Source of the DNA: Syntrophus sp. PtaU1.Bin005
GTDB taxonomy: Bacteria; Desulfobacterota; Syntrophia; Syntrophales; Syntrophaceae
Length of the DNA: 45,457 nucleotides
Direction: 5' to 3'
Assembly (NCBI GenBank): GCA_002067745.1
Contig: MVRU01000017.1
Span: forward strand, 1-45,457
Part shown: positions 7,329 to 17,221 of the stretch, one piece after another
Numbering within the stretch: the stretch's first letter is position 1
How the letters are laid out: each line of letters opens with the position of its first letter
Program-made: the position numbers and the translations under genes
The notes under the pieces: model-generated
Databases searched by the model: none
The model's input: only the letters and a program-made list of their open reading frames with translations
What the model was told of the DNA's origin: nothing

Positions 7329-8594
7329 TTACCTCTCTTTTATAAGATTCAGAATGTGCTGATCCAGATCATCAAGGGAAACGGTCTGCTGAGTTCCGGT
7401 TTTCATGTCCCGCAGCTCGACCTTCCGTTCTTCGATTTCCCTGTCCCCAAGTATCAGCGTATAGGAGCAGTTCAACCGACCCGCCTTTTTCATCTGGCTT
7501 TTAAGGCTTTTAGACGAAAATTCCTGCTCTGCGTAAATCCCTTTCAATCTCCATTGATTGCACAGGGTAAAGGCCAAATTCCGGGCCTGTTCCCCCAGGG
7601 AGGCCAGAAAGATGTCCGGTGGGGGCGCAGAAGCGGACTCCGGCACCTCCAAAAGGGCAAGCAGCCGTTCAAACCCGACGGCAAATCCAATGCCGGGGAT
7701 ATCCGGGCCGCCCAGTTCCTGGACAAGGCGGTCATAGCGGCCGCCGCCGACCACGGCATTCTGGGAGCCCAGATGCTCCGTTGTGACTTCGAAGGTCGTC
7801 TTCGTGTAGTAATCCAGCCCCCTGACCATTCCGGGATTCACCGTGTAGGGTATGGCGAATTCCTCCAGGGCGGAAGTCACCTTTCCGAAATGCTCCCGGC
7901 AGTCTCCGCAGAGAAAGTCGCCGAGGTGAGGCGCGCCGCGAATGATCTCCTGGCACTCTTTCGACTTGCAGTCGAAAACCCGGAGGGGGTTGGTGCCCAG
8001 GCGTCGCTTGCAGTCGTCGCAGAGTCCCGCCTCCTTTCCCTGAAGAAATTCCGTAATGACGTTCCTGAACGCGGGACGGCAGGACGAACACCCCAGGGAA
8101 TTCAGCTCCAGGCTGACCTTCTTCAGGCCGACTCGGTCGAGAAAGTGCATGAGCATGAGGATGATTTCCGCATCGGCCCGGGGATCATCGAGGCCCAGCA
8201 GTTCCGCATCGATCTGGTGAAACTGCCGGAACCGGCCTTTCTGAGGCCGTTCGCGGCGGAACATGGGGCCGATGGTAAAAAGCCGCGTTACCGCCTGGGC
8301 ATTGTGGAGCGAGTGCTCCAGGTAGGCCCGGATAACGGAGGCCGTTGCCTCCGGCCGCAGGGTCAGGTACTCGTCCCCACGGTCCAGGAAGGTGTACATT
8401 TCCTTTTCAACGATGTCCGTGGATTCGCCGATTCCCCTCTTGAAAAGGTCGGTTTTTTCCAGGACGGGCAGGCGGATTTCCCTAAACCCGAAACGGGAAA
8501 AAACTTCCCTGGCGACGTTCTCCACGAAGCGCCACTTTTCCGTTTCCTCGGGCAGAATATCCTTAAACCCTTTAACTGCCGTAATGATTTCCAT
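7329..8594 (-). CDS. hisS: Histidine--tRNA ligase
   Basis: Charges tRNA-His. The 421-residue protein starts with AVKGFKDILPEE, has motif 2 as GPMFRRERPQKGRFRQFHQ and the histidine-binding motif RGLDYYTKTTFE, and ends with the HisRS anticodon-binding domain. CSSC and CDDC (SLGCSSCRP...LCDDCKRRLG) and two further cysteine pairs in the central insertion are common in HisRS. It is the first gene of the hisS-aspS pair. No T-box-like leader was seen in the 107 bases upstream. Confidence 0.96.
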   Translation of the reverse strand: MEIITAVKGFKDILPEETEKWRFVENVAREVFSRFGFREIRLPVLEKTDLFKRGIGESTDIVEKEMYTFLDRGDEYLTLRPEATASVIRAYLEHSLHNAQAVTRLFTIGPMFRRERPQKGRFRQFHQIDAELLGLDDPRADAEIILMLMHFLDRVGLKKVSLELNSLGCSSCRPAFRNVITEFLQGKEAGLCDDCKRRLGTNPLRVFDCKSKECQEIIRGAPHLGDFLCGDCREHFGKVTSALEEFAIPYTVNPGMVRGLDYYTKTTFEVTTEHLGSQNAVVGGGRYDRLVQELGGPDIPGIGFAVGFERLLALLEVPESASAPPPDIFLASLGEQARNLAFTLCNQWRLKGIYAEQEFSSKSLKSQMKKAGRLNCSYTLILGDREIEERKVELRDMKTGTQQTVSLDDLDQHILNLIKER

Positions 8595-8701
8595 TTTTAT
8601 AAACTCTACCCAGCCTTATTTTAAGGCCAAGATGCTTAACATAGAACGTATTGGATGACAATGAAATTATGTCATTTTGCCTCATGAACAACGGTGGTTT
8701 T

Positions 8702-11170
8702 CTACTCCTTCCTGAACCCTTTCACCAGCAGTTTTTTTCCGTCCGTCGACACGGTGACCGCCCCCTGCTTATCCGTGCGGAAGATCCTGGCCCCGGCACT
8801 CCGGTATCTCGCCAGAACTTCCCCATGGGGAAAGCCGAAGACATTGTCAGGACCGCAGCTGATCACGGCAATCTGCGGCTGTACGGCGTTCAGGAAAGGA
8901 AGACTGCTCGATGAGCGGCTCCCGTGATGTGGGACAAACAGGACCGCGCTGCGGAGATCCGATGAGCGGCTGAGAAGATGCTTCTCCTCGTCAGCCGATA
9001 TGTCGCCGGTGAACAGCAGGTGCACTGTTCCATAGGTCAGCCTCATGACCAGGGACTTTTCGTTGAGATTTCCACCGGAGGGGCTCCTTATTCCCGGATT
9101 GAAAAGTTCAATCCCGACCTTTCCGACCTTCAGGAAGGTTTCCCGGTCCCTTATAATCCGATGGCGGATGTTCCTGCGCCGGATGATTTCCACAAAACGG
9201 CGATACGCTTCCGAATCGTCGCCTTCCCCGCTGGACCACACTTCTGAAACGGAAAAATGTTCCAGGATAAAGGGGAGGCCACCGAGATGATCGACATGGG
9301 CGTGGCTGAGCACAACGATGTCGATCTTTCGAATTCCCTCGTGCCAGAGAAAGGGGGCGACCACGGAACGGCCGACGTCAAATCCGTCACCTGGGACTCC
9401 ACCACCATCCAGGAGCATCGTCTTTCCGCCGGGAAAGCGGACGAGGGCGGAATTGCCCTGATGGACATCGATGGCGGTTACCGTGAGCCCCCGGTCCTGA
9501 AAAGGCCGGAGATACTTCCAGGCCAAGGAAGCCGAAAGGGAAATCAGTATGAGGACGAAGAGAATCCGGAGCCGTCGCTTTCTCTCGTCCTGACCGGGAA
9601 CGCCCTGCCTCCTGTCCATAGAGATCAGCGCGACGGCGCAGAGAAGAAGGAGATAGAACAACCCCAACTGCCAGAGGGAAGGGGTGCAGACGTAAAAGGA
9701 GGCCCCGGGAAGGGAGGCGAAGAAGTCGACGAGGAAAAGGGAGACCTTGACCAGCCAGGCGGAGCTCGAAATCAAGAGGCCGGCCAGGAGCTCTGAAAAG
9801 GGGCTGACGGCGATGACCAGCATGCTCAGCGGAAGGGCCAGCAGACCGAGGATCGGAACCAGGACCGCATTGGCGGGAATAACGAGAAGGGAGACCCGGT
9901 TGAAGTAGTAGGCCAGGATGGGCAATGTTCCCAGGGTGGCGCTTATCGTGGTGATCAGAAACAGCCAGACCTGGCCCTGAATTTTGTTGATCCGGAGCGC
10001 CGCCGGTGATGAGCGCGGCAACGGCTGGACCTCGTGGCGATGCCCGGAGAAAAGGGGGACCATCAGGATGATGGCGGCAACGGCGGCGAAGGAGAGCTGG
10101 AAGGAGAGATCGAAGAGGGCTTCGGGGGAGACCGTCAGGATCAGCACAGCCGCAGCGGACAGGGTATTGATCATGTCCTGCCGACGGTCCAGGAGCACGG
10201 CGATCATGAACACCATGGCCATGAGGGTCGCCCGCAGAACGGACATGCCGGCGCCGGCGACAAAGGCGTACAACAGGACCGGCAGGAATGCTGACACAAG
10301 GGACAGCTTGATGACGTTAAAGCGAAGAAGAAGATATTCCGATCTCTTGAGAATCCAGCGCATCACCATGATTGTCCACAAGGCGATCAGCCCGACATTG
10401 AAACCGGAAACGGCAAGGATGTGGGACGTTCCGGTCAGATTGAACTTTTCCAGGATGGGCGGCGGGATTTCCCTCGAACTGCCGAGAATCATCGCGGCAA
10501 GAATCGTCCGCTCCGGATAGGGGGCATGCCTGTTAACCAGGTCGCGTATGTAACCCCGGAATATTTCGAGCGAGTATCGTATCGGATTTCCCTGGCCATG
10601 CCGCAGCACAATCACCCGGGATGCGTCGTTGACGAAGCCGGCAGAGGAGATCTTTTCAAAGCGCAGGCGCCTTTCATAATCAAAACCACCGGGATTGTTG
10701 AAGTTATGCGGTTTGTGCAGGCGGGTGCCACAGCGGATGACGTCTCCGTATTTCAACGCCTGCTGTCCCTTGACGGTCAACAGAACCCTGTCCGATACGG
10801 GCTTGTGGATGCCGCCCGCTGAGATGCCCGTTGCCTGCAGGACAAGCCTGGTTTTGTCCGGGGCGAATTCCGGTGATTCGCAGATGATTCCCTCCAGGAT
10901 CGTGCTCTTTCCCCGTTCCTGCAGGGAAAGGATCGCGGAAGAGGGGGAGGAGGGCTCGAAGCGCAGAATGTTGAGGCTCCCCTGAAGAAAAAGGATGGCC
11001 GGTACAGCCAGAAGGATCAAAAAGGGTTTTTTCAGGCGGACGCCGGCAAGAAGAAGGGCGAGAAGGAGAACCAGGCAGATCAGGAGGTGGAATGCCGGGG
11101 GAGAAAAAAACTCTCCGGCGAGAATGCCGGAAATCAGAGCTGCCAGAAGGAAAAGGAAAGGCCTTTGCAT
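8702..11170 (-). CDS. comEC: DNA uptake channel protein ComEC/Rec2
   Basis: Inner-membrane channel that takes up single-stranded DNA during natural transformation. At 822 residues it has the full architecture: N-terminal membrane helices and a soluble OB-like domain, the Competence domain of many helices (about residues 215-490, with [15 protein letters not shown]), and a C-terminal metallo-beta-lactamase domain from about 575. The metal site [11 protein letters not shown] and later VPHHGS are intact, so the nuclease domain may be active. It is divergent from the PilS-like gene across 139 bases. No comEA or pilus structural gene is in the window. Confidence 0.92.
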   Translation of the reverse strand: MQRPFLFLLAALISGILAGEFFSPPAFHLLICLVLLLALLLAGVRLKKPFLILLAVPAILFLQGSLNILRFEPSSPSSAILSLQERGKSTILEGIICESPEFAPDKTRLVLQATGISAGGIHKPVSDRVLLTVKGQQALKYGDVIRCGTRLHKPHNFNNPGGFDYERRLRFEKISSAGFVNDASRVIVLRHGQGNPIRYSLEIFRGYIRDLVNRHAPYPERTILAAMILGSSREIPPPILEKFNLTGTSHILAVSGFNVGLIALWTIMVMRWILKRSEYLLLRFNVIKLSLVSAFLPVLLYAFVAGAGMSVLRATLMAMVFMIAVLLDRRQDMINTLSAAAVLILTVSPEALFDLSFQLSFAAVAAIILMVPLFSGHRHEVQPLPRSSPAALRINKIQGQVWLFLITTISATLGTLPILAYYFNRVSLLVIPANAVLVPILGLLALPLSMLVIAVSPFSELLAGLLISSSAWLVKVSLFLVDFFASLPGASFYVCTPSLWQLGLFYLLLLCAVALISMDRRQGVPGQDERKRRLRILFVLILISLSASLAWKYLRPFQDRGLTVTAIDVHQGNSALVRFPGGKTMLLDGGGVPGDGFDVGRSVVAPFLWHEGIRKIDIVVLSHAHVDHLGGLPFILEHFSVSEVWSSGEGDDSEAYRRFVEIIRRRNIRHRIIRDRETFLKVGKVGIELFNPGIRSPSGGNLNEKSLVMRLTYGTVHLLFTGDISADEEKHLLSRSSDLRSAVLFVPHHGSRSSSSLPFLNAVQPQIAVISCGPDNVFGFPHGEVLARYRSAGARIFRTDKQGAVTVSTDGKKLLVKGFRKE

Positions 11171-11309
11171 GTGTCAGGGTTGTCTGCCCAATCGGTTGAA
11201 TTTATCGGATCTTGGCACTGTCAATGACGATAGAATTCCCCGACGGGATCTTCGAATAAGTAAATCCTGAAGCGGTATTTTCCCTTGAGAAGAGAGGAGC
11301 CGCTTTTTA

Positions 11310-13040
11310 TTGAATCCTGCAGAGAAACCGGCCTTGCAGAAGAAAAATATTCTCCACAGATTACACTGGCTGATTCTATCCCGGATCGTTGTCGCCACGA
11401 TTCTCCTGGGAATATTTGTATTCTTTGATCTCAAGCAAACTTCATCCCACCCGGGAATCCGTTTTCAGCCGTTCTACAGCCTGATCCTCGTCACCTATCT
11501 CCTTTCCTTTGTCTATGTCTTTCTCGTAAAAATCGTCAAATCCTGGTTGGTGTCCGCCTGTCTTCAGGTGGCATGCGACGTCCTGCTGATCACCGTCCTT
11601 GTTCACCTGACCGGCGGGGCCGGAAGCGTCTATTCCGTTCTTTATCCCATGGTCATTATTTATACGGTGATTTTTTCCGATCGCCGGGGCGGCTTTCTCG
11701 CAGCCACCGCCTGCAGCCTTTTCTATGGATCCCTGCTGCTCCTGGAATTCAACGGTTTTCTGGAGCGCACCCCTTCAGAGCTGATGATGGAAACCCCATG
11801 GAATTCCGGCTACATGTACTCAAGGATCAGCATCCATGCCCTTTCCTTCTACATCATCGCCTTCCTGGCCAGCTTTGTCATCGAGCAGGAAAAAGCGACC
11901 CGAACCCTCCTGGCTGAAAAGGAGAGCGCCCTGGACAAGCTTGGCATGCTCCATCGGAGCATCATTGAATCGATTGACACCGGCATCCTCACCGTCAACC
12001 TGGAGGGGCGGATCCAATCGTTCAACCAGGCGGCGGCCAGGATATCCGGGCTGTCTGTGGAGAGCGTTCTAAACCGGGATGTTCAATCCGTATTTCCCGA
12101 GTTCAATGCTCTGAAGGAGCGCTCTTCCAGGATTCCGGCGGCCAACGGATCGGAGAGGCGGATGGAGATGAGGATCAGGAAAGGGGAAAGGGAGGAGCAG
12201 ATTCTTGGCTGTTCTCTCTCGGTGCTCAAGGGCAGCCGGGGAGAACACCTCGGGCACATCCTGATATTCCAGGATCTGACGGACATCAAAAAAATCGAGG
12301 CGGCCTACGAAAAGAGCAGGCGTCTCGCCTTCGTCGGCGAGATGGCTGCGGCCCTTGCGCATGAAATTCGCAATCCCCTTGCCGCCATCAGCGGCTCGAT
12401 CCAGATGCTGAAAAAGGATTTGAAGCTGGATCCCATGGATGAGCGGCTGATGAAGATCGTGCTGCGCGGCAAAGATCAGCTCGAAAATGTCATGAAGGAC
12501 TTTCTCCTCCTGGCCCGGCCGGCAGCGGGAAACAGGGAATGGATAAACCTGGATGACCTGATCGAGGAGATTCTGGAATCTCTCGTTTATCTTCCGGACT
12601 GGACGGAGAAAATCACGGTCGAGAAGAACCTGTCCGGAAGCGCCACGCTTTGCGCAAACAGGACCGAAATGCAGCATGTGCTGTGGAACCTGATTGTCAA
12701 CGCCCTGCAGGCCATGCCCTGCGGAGGCCGCCTGTCTGTCGGGACGGGCACGGCGACTGCCGATACGGGGGAGGAATCCGTGGAGGTGCAGATCGGGGAC
12801 AGCGGAGAGGGCATCCCGAAGGAGATCATGGAGAAGATCTTTCAACCTTTCTTTACCACGAAGGAAAGGGGGACGGGTCTGGGGTTGGCGATTGTGGGCA
12901 GGATTATTGAAAACGGCTCGGGAACTCTGGCGGTGGAAAGCGAAAAAGGGAAGGGCGCCATTTTCCGCGTCTGCCTGCCGAGGAACCGGGAAGTTCAGAA
13001 CGCCCCCCTGCACCTTCTGGAAAACAGCCGGGCTGCCTGA
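11310..13040 (+). CDS. PilS-like sensor histidine kinase
   Basis: Membrane sensor of a two-component system, 576 residues. About six membrane helices occupy residues 22-192, the usual PilS layout; a PAS domain spans roughly 212-325, the HisKA box AALAHEIRNPL has phospho-acceptor His351, and the HATPase ends with GTGLGLAIVGRIIENGSG. The start is TTG at 11310, behind GAGAGGAG. The response regulator follows after 19 bases. PilS kinases act with sigma54 activators on type IV pilus genes in several proteobacteria; the target here is an inference. Confidence 0.88.
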   Translation: MNPAEKPALQKKNILHRLHWLILSRIVVATILLGIFVFFDLKQTSSHPGIRFQPFYSLILVTYLLSFVYVFLVKIVKSWLVSACLQVACDVLLITVLVHLTGGAGSVYSVLYPMVIIYTVIFSDRRGGFLAATACSLFYGSLLLLEFNGFLERTPSELMMETPWNSGYMYSRISIHALSFYIIAFLASFVIEQEKATRTLLAEKESALDKLGMLHRSIIESIDTGILTVNLEGRIQSFNQAAARISGLSVESVLNRDVQSVFPEFNALKERSSRIPAANGSERRMEMRIRKGEREEQILGCSLSVLKGSRGEHLGHILIFQDLTDIKKIEAAYEKSRRLAFVGEMAAALAHEIRNPLAAISGSIQMLKKDLKLDPMDERLMKIVLRGKDQLENVMKDFLLLARPAAGNREWINLDDLIEEILESLVYLPDWTEKITVEKNLSGSATLCANRTEMQHVLWNLIVNALQAMPCGGRLSVGTGTATADTGEESVEVQIGDSGEGIPKEIMEKIFQPFFTTKERGTGLGLAIVGRIIENGSGTLAVESEKGKGAIFRVCLPRNREVQNAPLHLLENSRAA

Positions 13041-13059
13041 TATTTCAAAGGGAGGGAAC

Positions 13060-14430
13060 ATGGCGACCATTCTTGTGGTGGATGATGACAAGGGAATGCG
13101 GGAGTTTCTCGACATCATGCTGACCCGTGAGGGATACGACGTCCGATGTGCGTCAAATGCCGCGGAAGCGCTGACCTCGTGCAGAAAGCGCTCCTATGAC
13201 CTGATCCTGACAGATCTGAAGATGCCCAGGATGGACGGCCTGGAGTTTCTCAAGGCGGTCAAGGAGATATCCCCGGAATCTCTGGTCATCCTGATTACGG
13301 CCTATGCCTCCGGTGAAACCGCCGTCCGGGCGATGAAAGAAGGCGCCTATGACTATATCGAAAAGAATTTCAACATTGAAGAATTCACGTCGACCATCCG
13401 CAACGCCCTGGAATCCAATGGCCGGATGCGCGATGACGCCAAGTTTATCAGGGATATGGAAAACGCCGCTTCCTTTGGGGAGATGATCGGCAAGAGCAGG
13501 GAGATGCGCAAGGTATATACCCTGATCAAGAAGGTGGCCGAGACGACGGCCAATGTCCTCGTTCTCGGAGAAAGCGGAACGGGCAAAGAGCTTGTTGCCA
13601 AGGCTATTCATGCGCACAGTCCGCGGAAGGATAAGCCCTTTATCGCGATCAATTGCGGCGGTATACCGGAAACCCTGCTGGAGAGTGAACTGTTCGGCTA
13701 CATGAAGGGTTCCTTCACCGGCGCCTATGCGGAAAAGGCCGGCCTTTTCGAGATTGCCAGGGGAGGGACGGTCTTTCTCGATGAAGTGGGAGAGTTGCCC
13801 CCCGTTCTGCAGGTCAAGCTCCTGCGGGTGGTTCAGGAGAAGACGTTTCTGAGAATAGGCGGAACGGAAAGCATCCGGGTGGATGTCCGGATTATTTCGG
13901 CAACGAACCGAAACCTGGAAGAGATGATCCGGAAGGGAGAATTCCGGGAGGACCTCTATTACCGCCTCAACGTGATCCCGGTGCGAATTCCGGCCCTTCG
14001 GGAACGAAAGGAGGACATCGCGATCCTCACGCGGTATTTCATTGAAAAATATGCCAGGGAATTCGGGAAGGGCATCCGGAATATTTCCAATTATGGACTC
14101 GAACTCCTCATGGACTATTCCTTCCCGGGCAATGTCCGGGAGCTGGAGAATATCATTGAAAGAAGCGTGGCCCTGGAGCAGTCCAACATCATCCTCCCTG
14201 AAAACCTGGTGATTTCCGGAAGCCACTCGGCGGATCAGGGCGACGGCTGCAGTAACCCGGGGCCGTTTCCGGATCAGGGAATCAACCTGGGTGCGGAGAT
14301 GGCACGATTCGAACGGGACATGATCGAGAGAGCCCTGGAAAAGTCCAACGGCTCAAAAACAAGGGCGGCGGAGCTCCTGCAGGTGAGTTTCGATTCACTG
14401 CGTTACCGCATCGAAAAGCTGGGGATGTGA
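13060..14430 (+). CDS. NtrC-type sigma54 response regulator, PilR-like
   Basis: A 456-residue activator of sigma54 promoters. The receiver domain has acidic residues VVDDD and phospho-acceptor Asp52 (TDLKMP). The AAA+ domain has Walker A GESGTGKE (170-177), GSFTGA (217-222) for sigma54 contact, and Walker B GGTVFLDEVGEL. The C-terminal Fis-type helix-turn-helix holds KTRAAELLQVSFDSLRYRI. GSFTGA is, to my recollection, also the form found in PilR. The ATG at 13060 has a good site, AAGGGAGGG. It is paired with the upstream kinase and convergent with recJ, with three bases between the stop codons. Confidence 0.9.
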   Translation: MATILVVDDDKGMREFLDIMLTREGYDVRCASNAAEALTSCRKRSYDLILTDLKMPRMDGLEFLKAVKEISPESLVILITAYASGETAVRAMKEGAYDYIEKNFNIEEFTSTIRNALESNGRMRDDAKFIRDMENAASFGEMIGKSREMRKVYTLIKKVAETTANVLVLGESGTGKELVAKAIHAHSPRKDKPFIAINCGGIPETLLESELFGYMKGSFTGAYAEKAGLFEIARGGTVFLDEVGELPPVLQVKLLRVVQEKTFLRIGGTESIRVDVRIISATNRNLEEMIRKGEFREDLYYRLNVIPVRIPALRERKEDIAILTRYFIEKYAREFGKGIRNISNYGLELLMDYSFPGNVRELENIIERSVALEQSNIILPENLVISGSHSADQGDGCSNPGPFPDQGINLGAEMARFERDMIERALEKSNGSKTRAAELLQVSFDSLRYRIEKLGM

Positions 14431-14433
14431 ACG

Positions 14434-16170
14434 TCAGTTTTCTCTGACCTTGATATCCTTCATCTTCAACTGAATATCCGAGGAGCCGTTCCAGTAGTTG
14501 ATCTGCGGTGTAAAGGCGATGTCGAAGAAGGAATCGTGAAGATCGCGGATAAAATGGCCCTGGCTGAACCAGATCGAGTTTCGGGACACACCGGATTGGG
14601 ACACACGCATCCGGAGATGATTCTTGCCCACGATGGCCGGGGACAAGGCGTTGACATTCCTCACGCAGAGGACCGGCTCCGGGTTCCGACTTCCGAAGGG
14701 GGCCAGCAGCTCCATCTGGGACAACAGTTCATGGGTGATGTCGTTCAAGTGGCATTGAGCGTCAATGAACGTTGCGGAGACGAAATCCGACTTCTGCACA
14801 TTTTCCCGGACGATTTCATCGAGAAGATCGGAGAATTGCGCAATATCCTCTTCAAGAATGGAAATGCCCGCCGCATAGCGGTGGCCGCCGTAGGAGATCA
14901 GGTAGTCTTCACATTCCTTTAATCCCTGAAAAATGTTGAAATTGGCGATGCTTCGTCCCGATCCTTTGCCGACGCCGTCCCTCAGGCTGATCAAAATCGC
15001 CGGACGGTCGTAACGGTCGGCGATTTTTGACGCCACAATTCCGATGACGCCGGGGTGCCATTTGTCCGATGCCATGACGAAGGACGTTCTGTTGCTGGAA
15101 TCGATGGTGCTGTCGATGTGTTCGACAATTTCGTCCAGGATGACCTTCTCCAGGGCCCTCCGCTTCCGGTTGTAGCTTTCCAGCTTCAAGGCCAGTTCCC
15201 TTGCCTCGGTTACCGAGTCGCTCAAGAGCAGCTCAACGGCCTCTCCAGGCAATCCGACCCTGCCGGCGGCATTGATCCGGGGGATCAGGCAAAAGGAGGC
15301 CTTTTCGGAATCGACCGTCGAATCGTCAATTCCGCTGATTTCTTTCAGCGCGCGGATCCCGGTTCGTTTGCCCTCTGTAAGGAGCTCAAGGCCCACACGG
15401 GAAAAGATTCGATTCTCATCAACCATGGGGCAGATGTCGCCGATTGTTCCCAGGGCGACGAGATCGAGGTACTCCTTCAGATTCGGGTAGGGCTTGTCGT
15501 GCCAGAAGCCGTTCTTCCGGAGGCTCCCGCGAAGGGCGATGAGGAAATTAAAAACGATGCCCACGGCGGCAAGGTGCTTCAGGGGAAACGTGTCATCGGG
15601 CCTTTTGGGGTTGATCGAGGCGACGGCATTGGGCAGAGGCCCGGAAACCTCGTGATGGTCCAGGATAATGGTATCCAGCCCCAGGGAAGCGGCATAGAGA
15701 ACCTCGTCGCGGTCGGAAATGCCGCAATCGACGGTGACGATCAGTGAAGCACCGCCGTCCTTGATCCTGTCGATCGCCTTCCGGTTCAGGCCATATCCCT
15801 CCTCGATCCGATCGGGTATGTAATAGCCGGCGTCGGCCTGGATCTCCCGGAGAAACTTGACCAGCACGGCGACGGAGGTAATCCCGTCGGCATCGTAATC
15901 GCCGTAAACGACCACCTTTTCTTTCCTGTAGACAGCCGAAATCATCCGGTCGACTCCGGGGAGCATGTCCTTCATGAGAAAAGGGTTATGCAGGTCGTGG
16001 AGGGAAGGATACAGGTATTTTCGGGCCTCGTCGGGGGTGAGAATGTGCCGTCCGGTCAGGATGGATGAGATAATCCAGTGAATTCCGAGTTCTCTGACAA
16101 GAAGATTCCGCTCTTCCTCATTGCCGTCCGGCATAATCCAGTTTGTTGTCGGTAAACAGTTTCTAAACAT
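14434..16170 (-). CDS. recJ: Single-stranded-DNA-specific exonuclease RecJ
   Basis: A 5'-3' exonuclease on single-stranded DNA, used in RecF-type recombination and mismatch repair. The 578-residue protein has the DHH phosphoesterase motifs: VVYGDYDADGITS (Asp91, 93, 95), VTVDCGISD, and IILDHHEVSG, then a DHHA1 domain with SYGGHRYAAGI. The C-terminal OB-fold is also present. It has its own promoter candidate. RecJ is convergent with the PilR-like gene and lies near comEC; this is a pattern to note, not proof of a joint role. Confidence 0.94.
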   Translation of the reverse strand: MFRNCLPTTNWIMPDGNEEERNLLVRELGIHWIISSILTGRHILTPDEARKYLYPSLHDLHNPFLMKDMLPGVDRMISAVYRKEKVVVYGDYDADGITSVAVLVKFLREIQADAGYYIPDRIEEGYGLNRKAIDRIKDGGASLIVTVDCGISDRDEVLYAASLGLDTIILDHHEVSGPLPNAVASINPKRPDDTFPLKHLAAVGIVFNFLIALRGSLRKNGFWHDKPYPNLKEYLDLVALGTIGDICPMVDENRIFSRVGLELLTEGKRTGIRALKEISGIDDSTVDSEKASFCLIPRINAAGRVGLPGEAVELLLSDSVTEARELALKLESYNRKRRALEKVILDEIVEHIDSTIDSSNRTSFVMASDKWHPGVIGIVASKIADRYDRPAILISLRDGVGKGSGRSIANFNIFQGLKECEDYLISYGGHRYAAGISILEEDIAQFSDLLDEIVRENVQKSDFVSATFIDAQCHLNDITHELLSQMELLAPFGSRNPEPVLCVRNVNALSPAIVGKNHLRMRVSQSGVSRNSIWFSQGHFIRDLHDSFFDIAFTPQINYWNGSSDIQLKMKDIKVREN

Positions 16171-16228
16171 GATCGGCTAAATTGGAAAAGAGAAGGGTTA
16201 TCGGGAAGACCACAATATAAACTGTCAA

Positions 16229-16256
16229 ATGATAGTCAGGTTTTTTCCGATGTCAA
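16229..16256 (-). promoter_or_regulatory. Promoter candidate for recJ
   Basis: On the minus strand TTGACA (16256-16251) and TATCAT (16234-16229) stand 16 bases apart. The -10 box begins about 60 bases before the recJ start. Confidence 0.45.
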
Positions 16257-16285
16257 GGAAAAGGTTGCCCCGGATGGAGCGGACG

Positions 16286-16319
16286 CAGGAGGCGCGCCGC
16301 TTGAGCGCTGCGCATCCTG
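16286..16319. repeat. Long GC-rich imperfect hairpin between usp and recJ
   Basis: CAGGA/TCCTG and GCGC/GCGC arms pair around one G-A mismatch, and an inner CGC-TTGA-GCG forms the tip. It lies just behind the usp stop codon. There is no T-run after it, so it may be a REP-like or RNA-stabilising element and not a terminator. Confidence 0.35.
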
Positions 16320-16329
16320 TTCAGGGCTG

Positions 16330-16773
16330 TCAACGCTTGACAACGAGGACCGGCTTTCTGGCCTTGCGGATGACCTGCTCGGAGACGGATCCCATGAGCA
16401 TTTCCTTGACGTTGCTCATGCCGTGGGAGCCGATGACGATCATCGATACATCCTCTTCCGCCTCCGCTCGAAGGATCTCCCTGAAGGGGATGCCTTTTTC
16501 GATCCTGACACGGCTGCCGATTCCCCTTTCGTTGAGTCGTGCCGCTATTCTGTCCGCCTCCTCCCGTGCGGAGATTTCCTGCTTTTCTCCCAGCCGGGAA
16601 AGGTCCAGGAGGGAGTAGACCTCGGGAATGTGGAGGCTTCTCGTGTCAACGACATGAACGATGACGACTTCCCTTGCCCCGGCCTCTCTGAGGCGGAGGA
16701 GATATTCCAGGGCCTTTTTGGAAGTGTCTGAAAAATCCGTAGGATATAGAATCTTCTGAAACATTCTTTTCAT
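16330..16773 (-). CDS. Universal stress protein, UspA family
   Basis: A single-domain Usp of 147 residues. It begins with KILYPTDFSDTSKKALEY and ends with the ATP-binding motif GSHGMSNVKEMLMGSVS (residues 115-131), which matches the G-x2-G-x9-G-[ST] pattern of ATP-binding Usp proteins. A GGAGATG ribosome-binding site precedes the start. The gene follows a 448-base gene-free stretch and precedes recJ on the same strand; recJ has its own promoter candidate. Its exact stress role cannot be told. Confidence 0.9.
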   Translation of the reverse strand: MKRMFQKILYPTDFSDTSKKALEYLLRLREAGAREVVIVHVVDTRSLHIPEVYSLLDLSRLGEKQEISAREEADRIAARLNERGIGSRVRIEKGIPFREILRAEAEEDVSMIVIGSHGMSNVKEMLMGSVSEQVIRKARKPVLVVKR

Positions 16774-17051
16774 CTCCTCTCCGGTATCATCCCGTCAAGA
16801 CGCCCAGGTAAAAGGGTCACCCATGGAACGGCATTCCTCCCGCATTGAACGATGTGCCTATTTTTCTCACATTCCCTTCTGTTTGTCGAATTTTTTATCC
16901 GCCGGACCGGGGAGCAGGAGGCGCAAGGGTTGGAAATCAGCTATGAGGCGCATCCCGGCTCGACGGAAGCAGAGGACTTAAGGGTGCATGGCACATGACT
17001 TGTATGATGGCTGTCAATATGTTGTCCGCCAAGGTCCGGAATCGGTGAAAA

Positions 17052-17081
17052 GCGAATAAATACGAGGCGTATTCTGCTCGC
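17052..17081. repeat. Interrupted dyad upstream of secA
   Basis: Inner arms AATACG (17059-17064) and CGTATT (17068-17073) pair around AGG, and outer GCGA/TCGC arms (17052-17055, 17078-17081) extend it. It lies about 50 bases before the secA -35 box. It could be an operator or part of a small RNA. Confidence 0.35.
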
Positions 17082-17131
17082 TTGACGCTCGGTGGGTGAG
17101 GATCGGGGGGCGTGGACTATCTGATGAACGG

Positions 17132-17159
17132 TTGACATCCTAGCAAAATGGTGTATGAA
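17132..17159 (+). promoter_or_regulatory. Promoter candidate for secA
   Basis: TTGACA at 17132-17137 and TATGAA at 17154-17159 are 16 bases apart, giving a leader of about 55 bases before the secA ATG. Confidence 0.5.
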
Positions 17160-17221
17160 AAGCCGGTAAACTATAAACTGACCAATCGAGTCAGTATTTC
17201 CCAGCAGAAAAAGGTTGACCT

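Larger units (their letters stand above)
16774..17221. other. 448-bp gene-free region between usp and secA
   Basis: No convincing coding frame or known RNA family was seen. The region holds promoters reading outward to usp and secA. The secA promoter lies at 17132-17159. A 30-base dyad lies at 17052-17081. Only low-quality short open frames are present (for instance on the minus strand over 16941-17138). It could hide a small RNA; no sequence family is recognised. Confidence 0.5.

Noticed and set aside
7356-8624. A 422-codon plus-strand frame over hisS
   Set aside because: Complement of a clear aminoacyl-tRNA synthetase; no motifs.
8595-8701. T-box or riboswitch upstream of hisS-aspS
   Set aside because: The gap is only 107 bases and shows no T-box-type sequence or long structured leader.
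12694-13059. N-terminal extension of the PilR-like gene
   Set aside because: It overlaps the kinase gene, whereas the receiver domain starts at ATG 13060 with a strong ribosome-binding site.
16941-17138. 65-codon minus-strand frame before secA
   Set aside because: It overlaps the dyad, has no clear ribosome-binding site and no recognisable motif.
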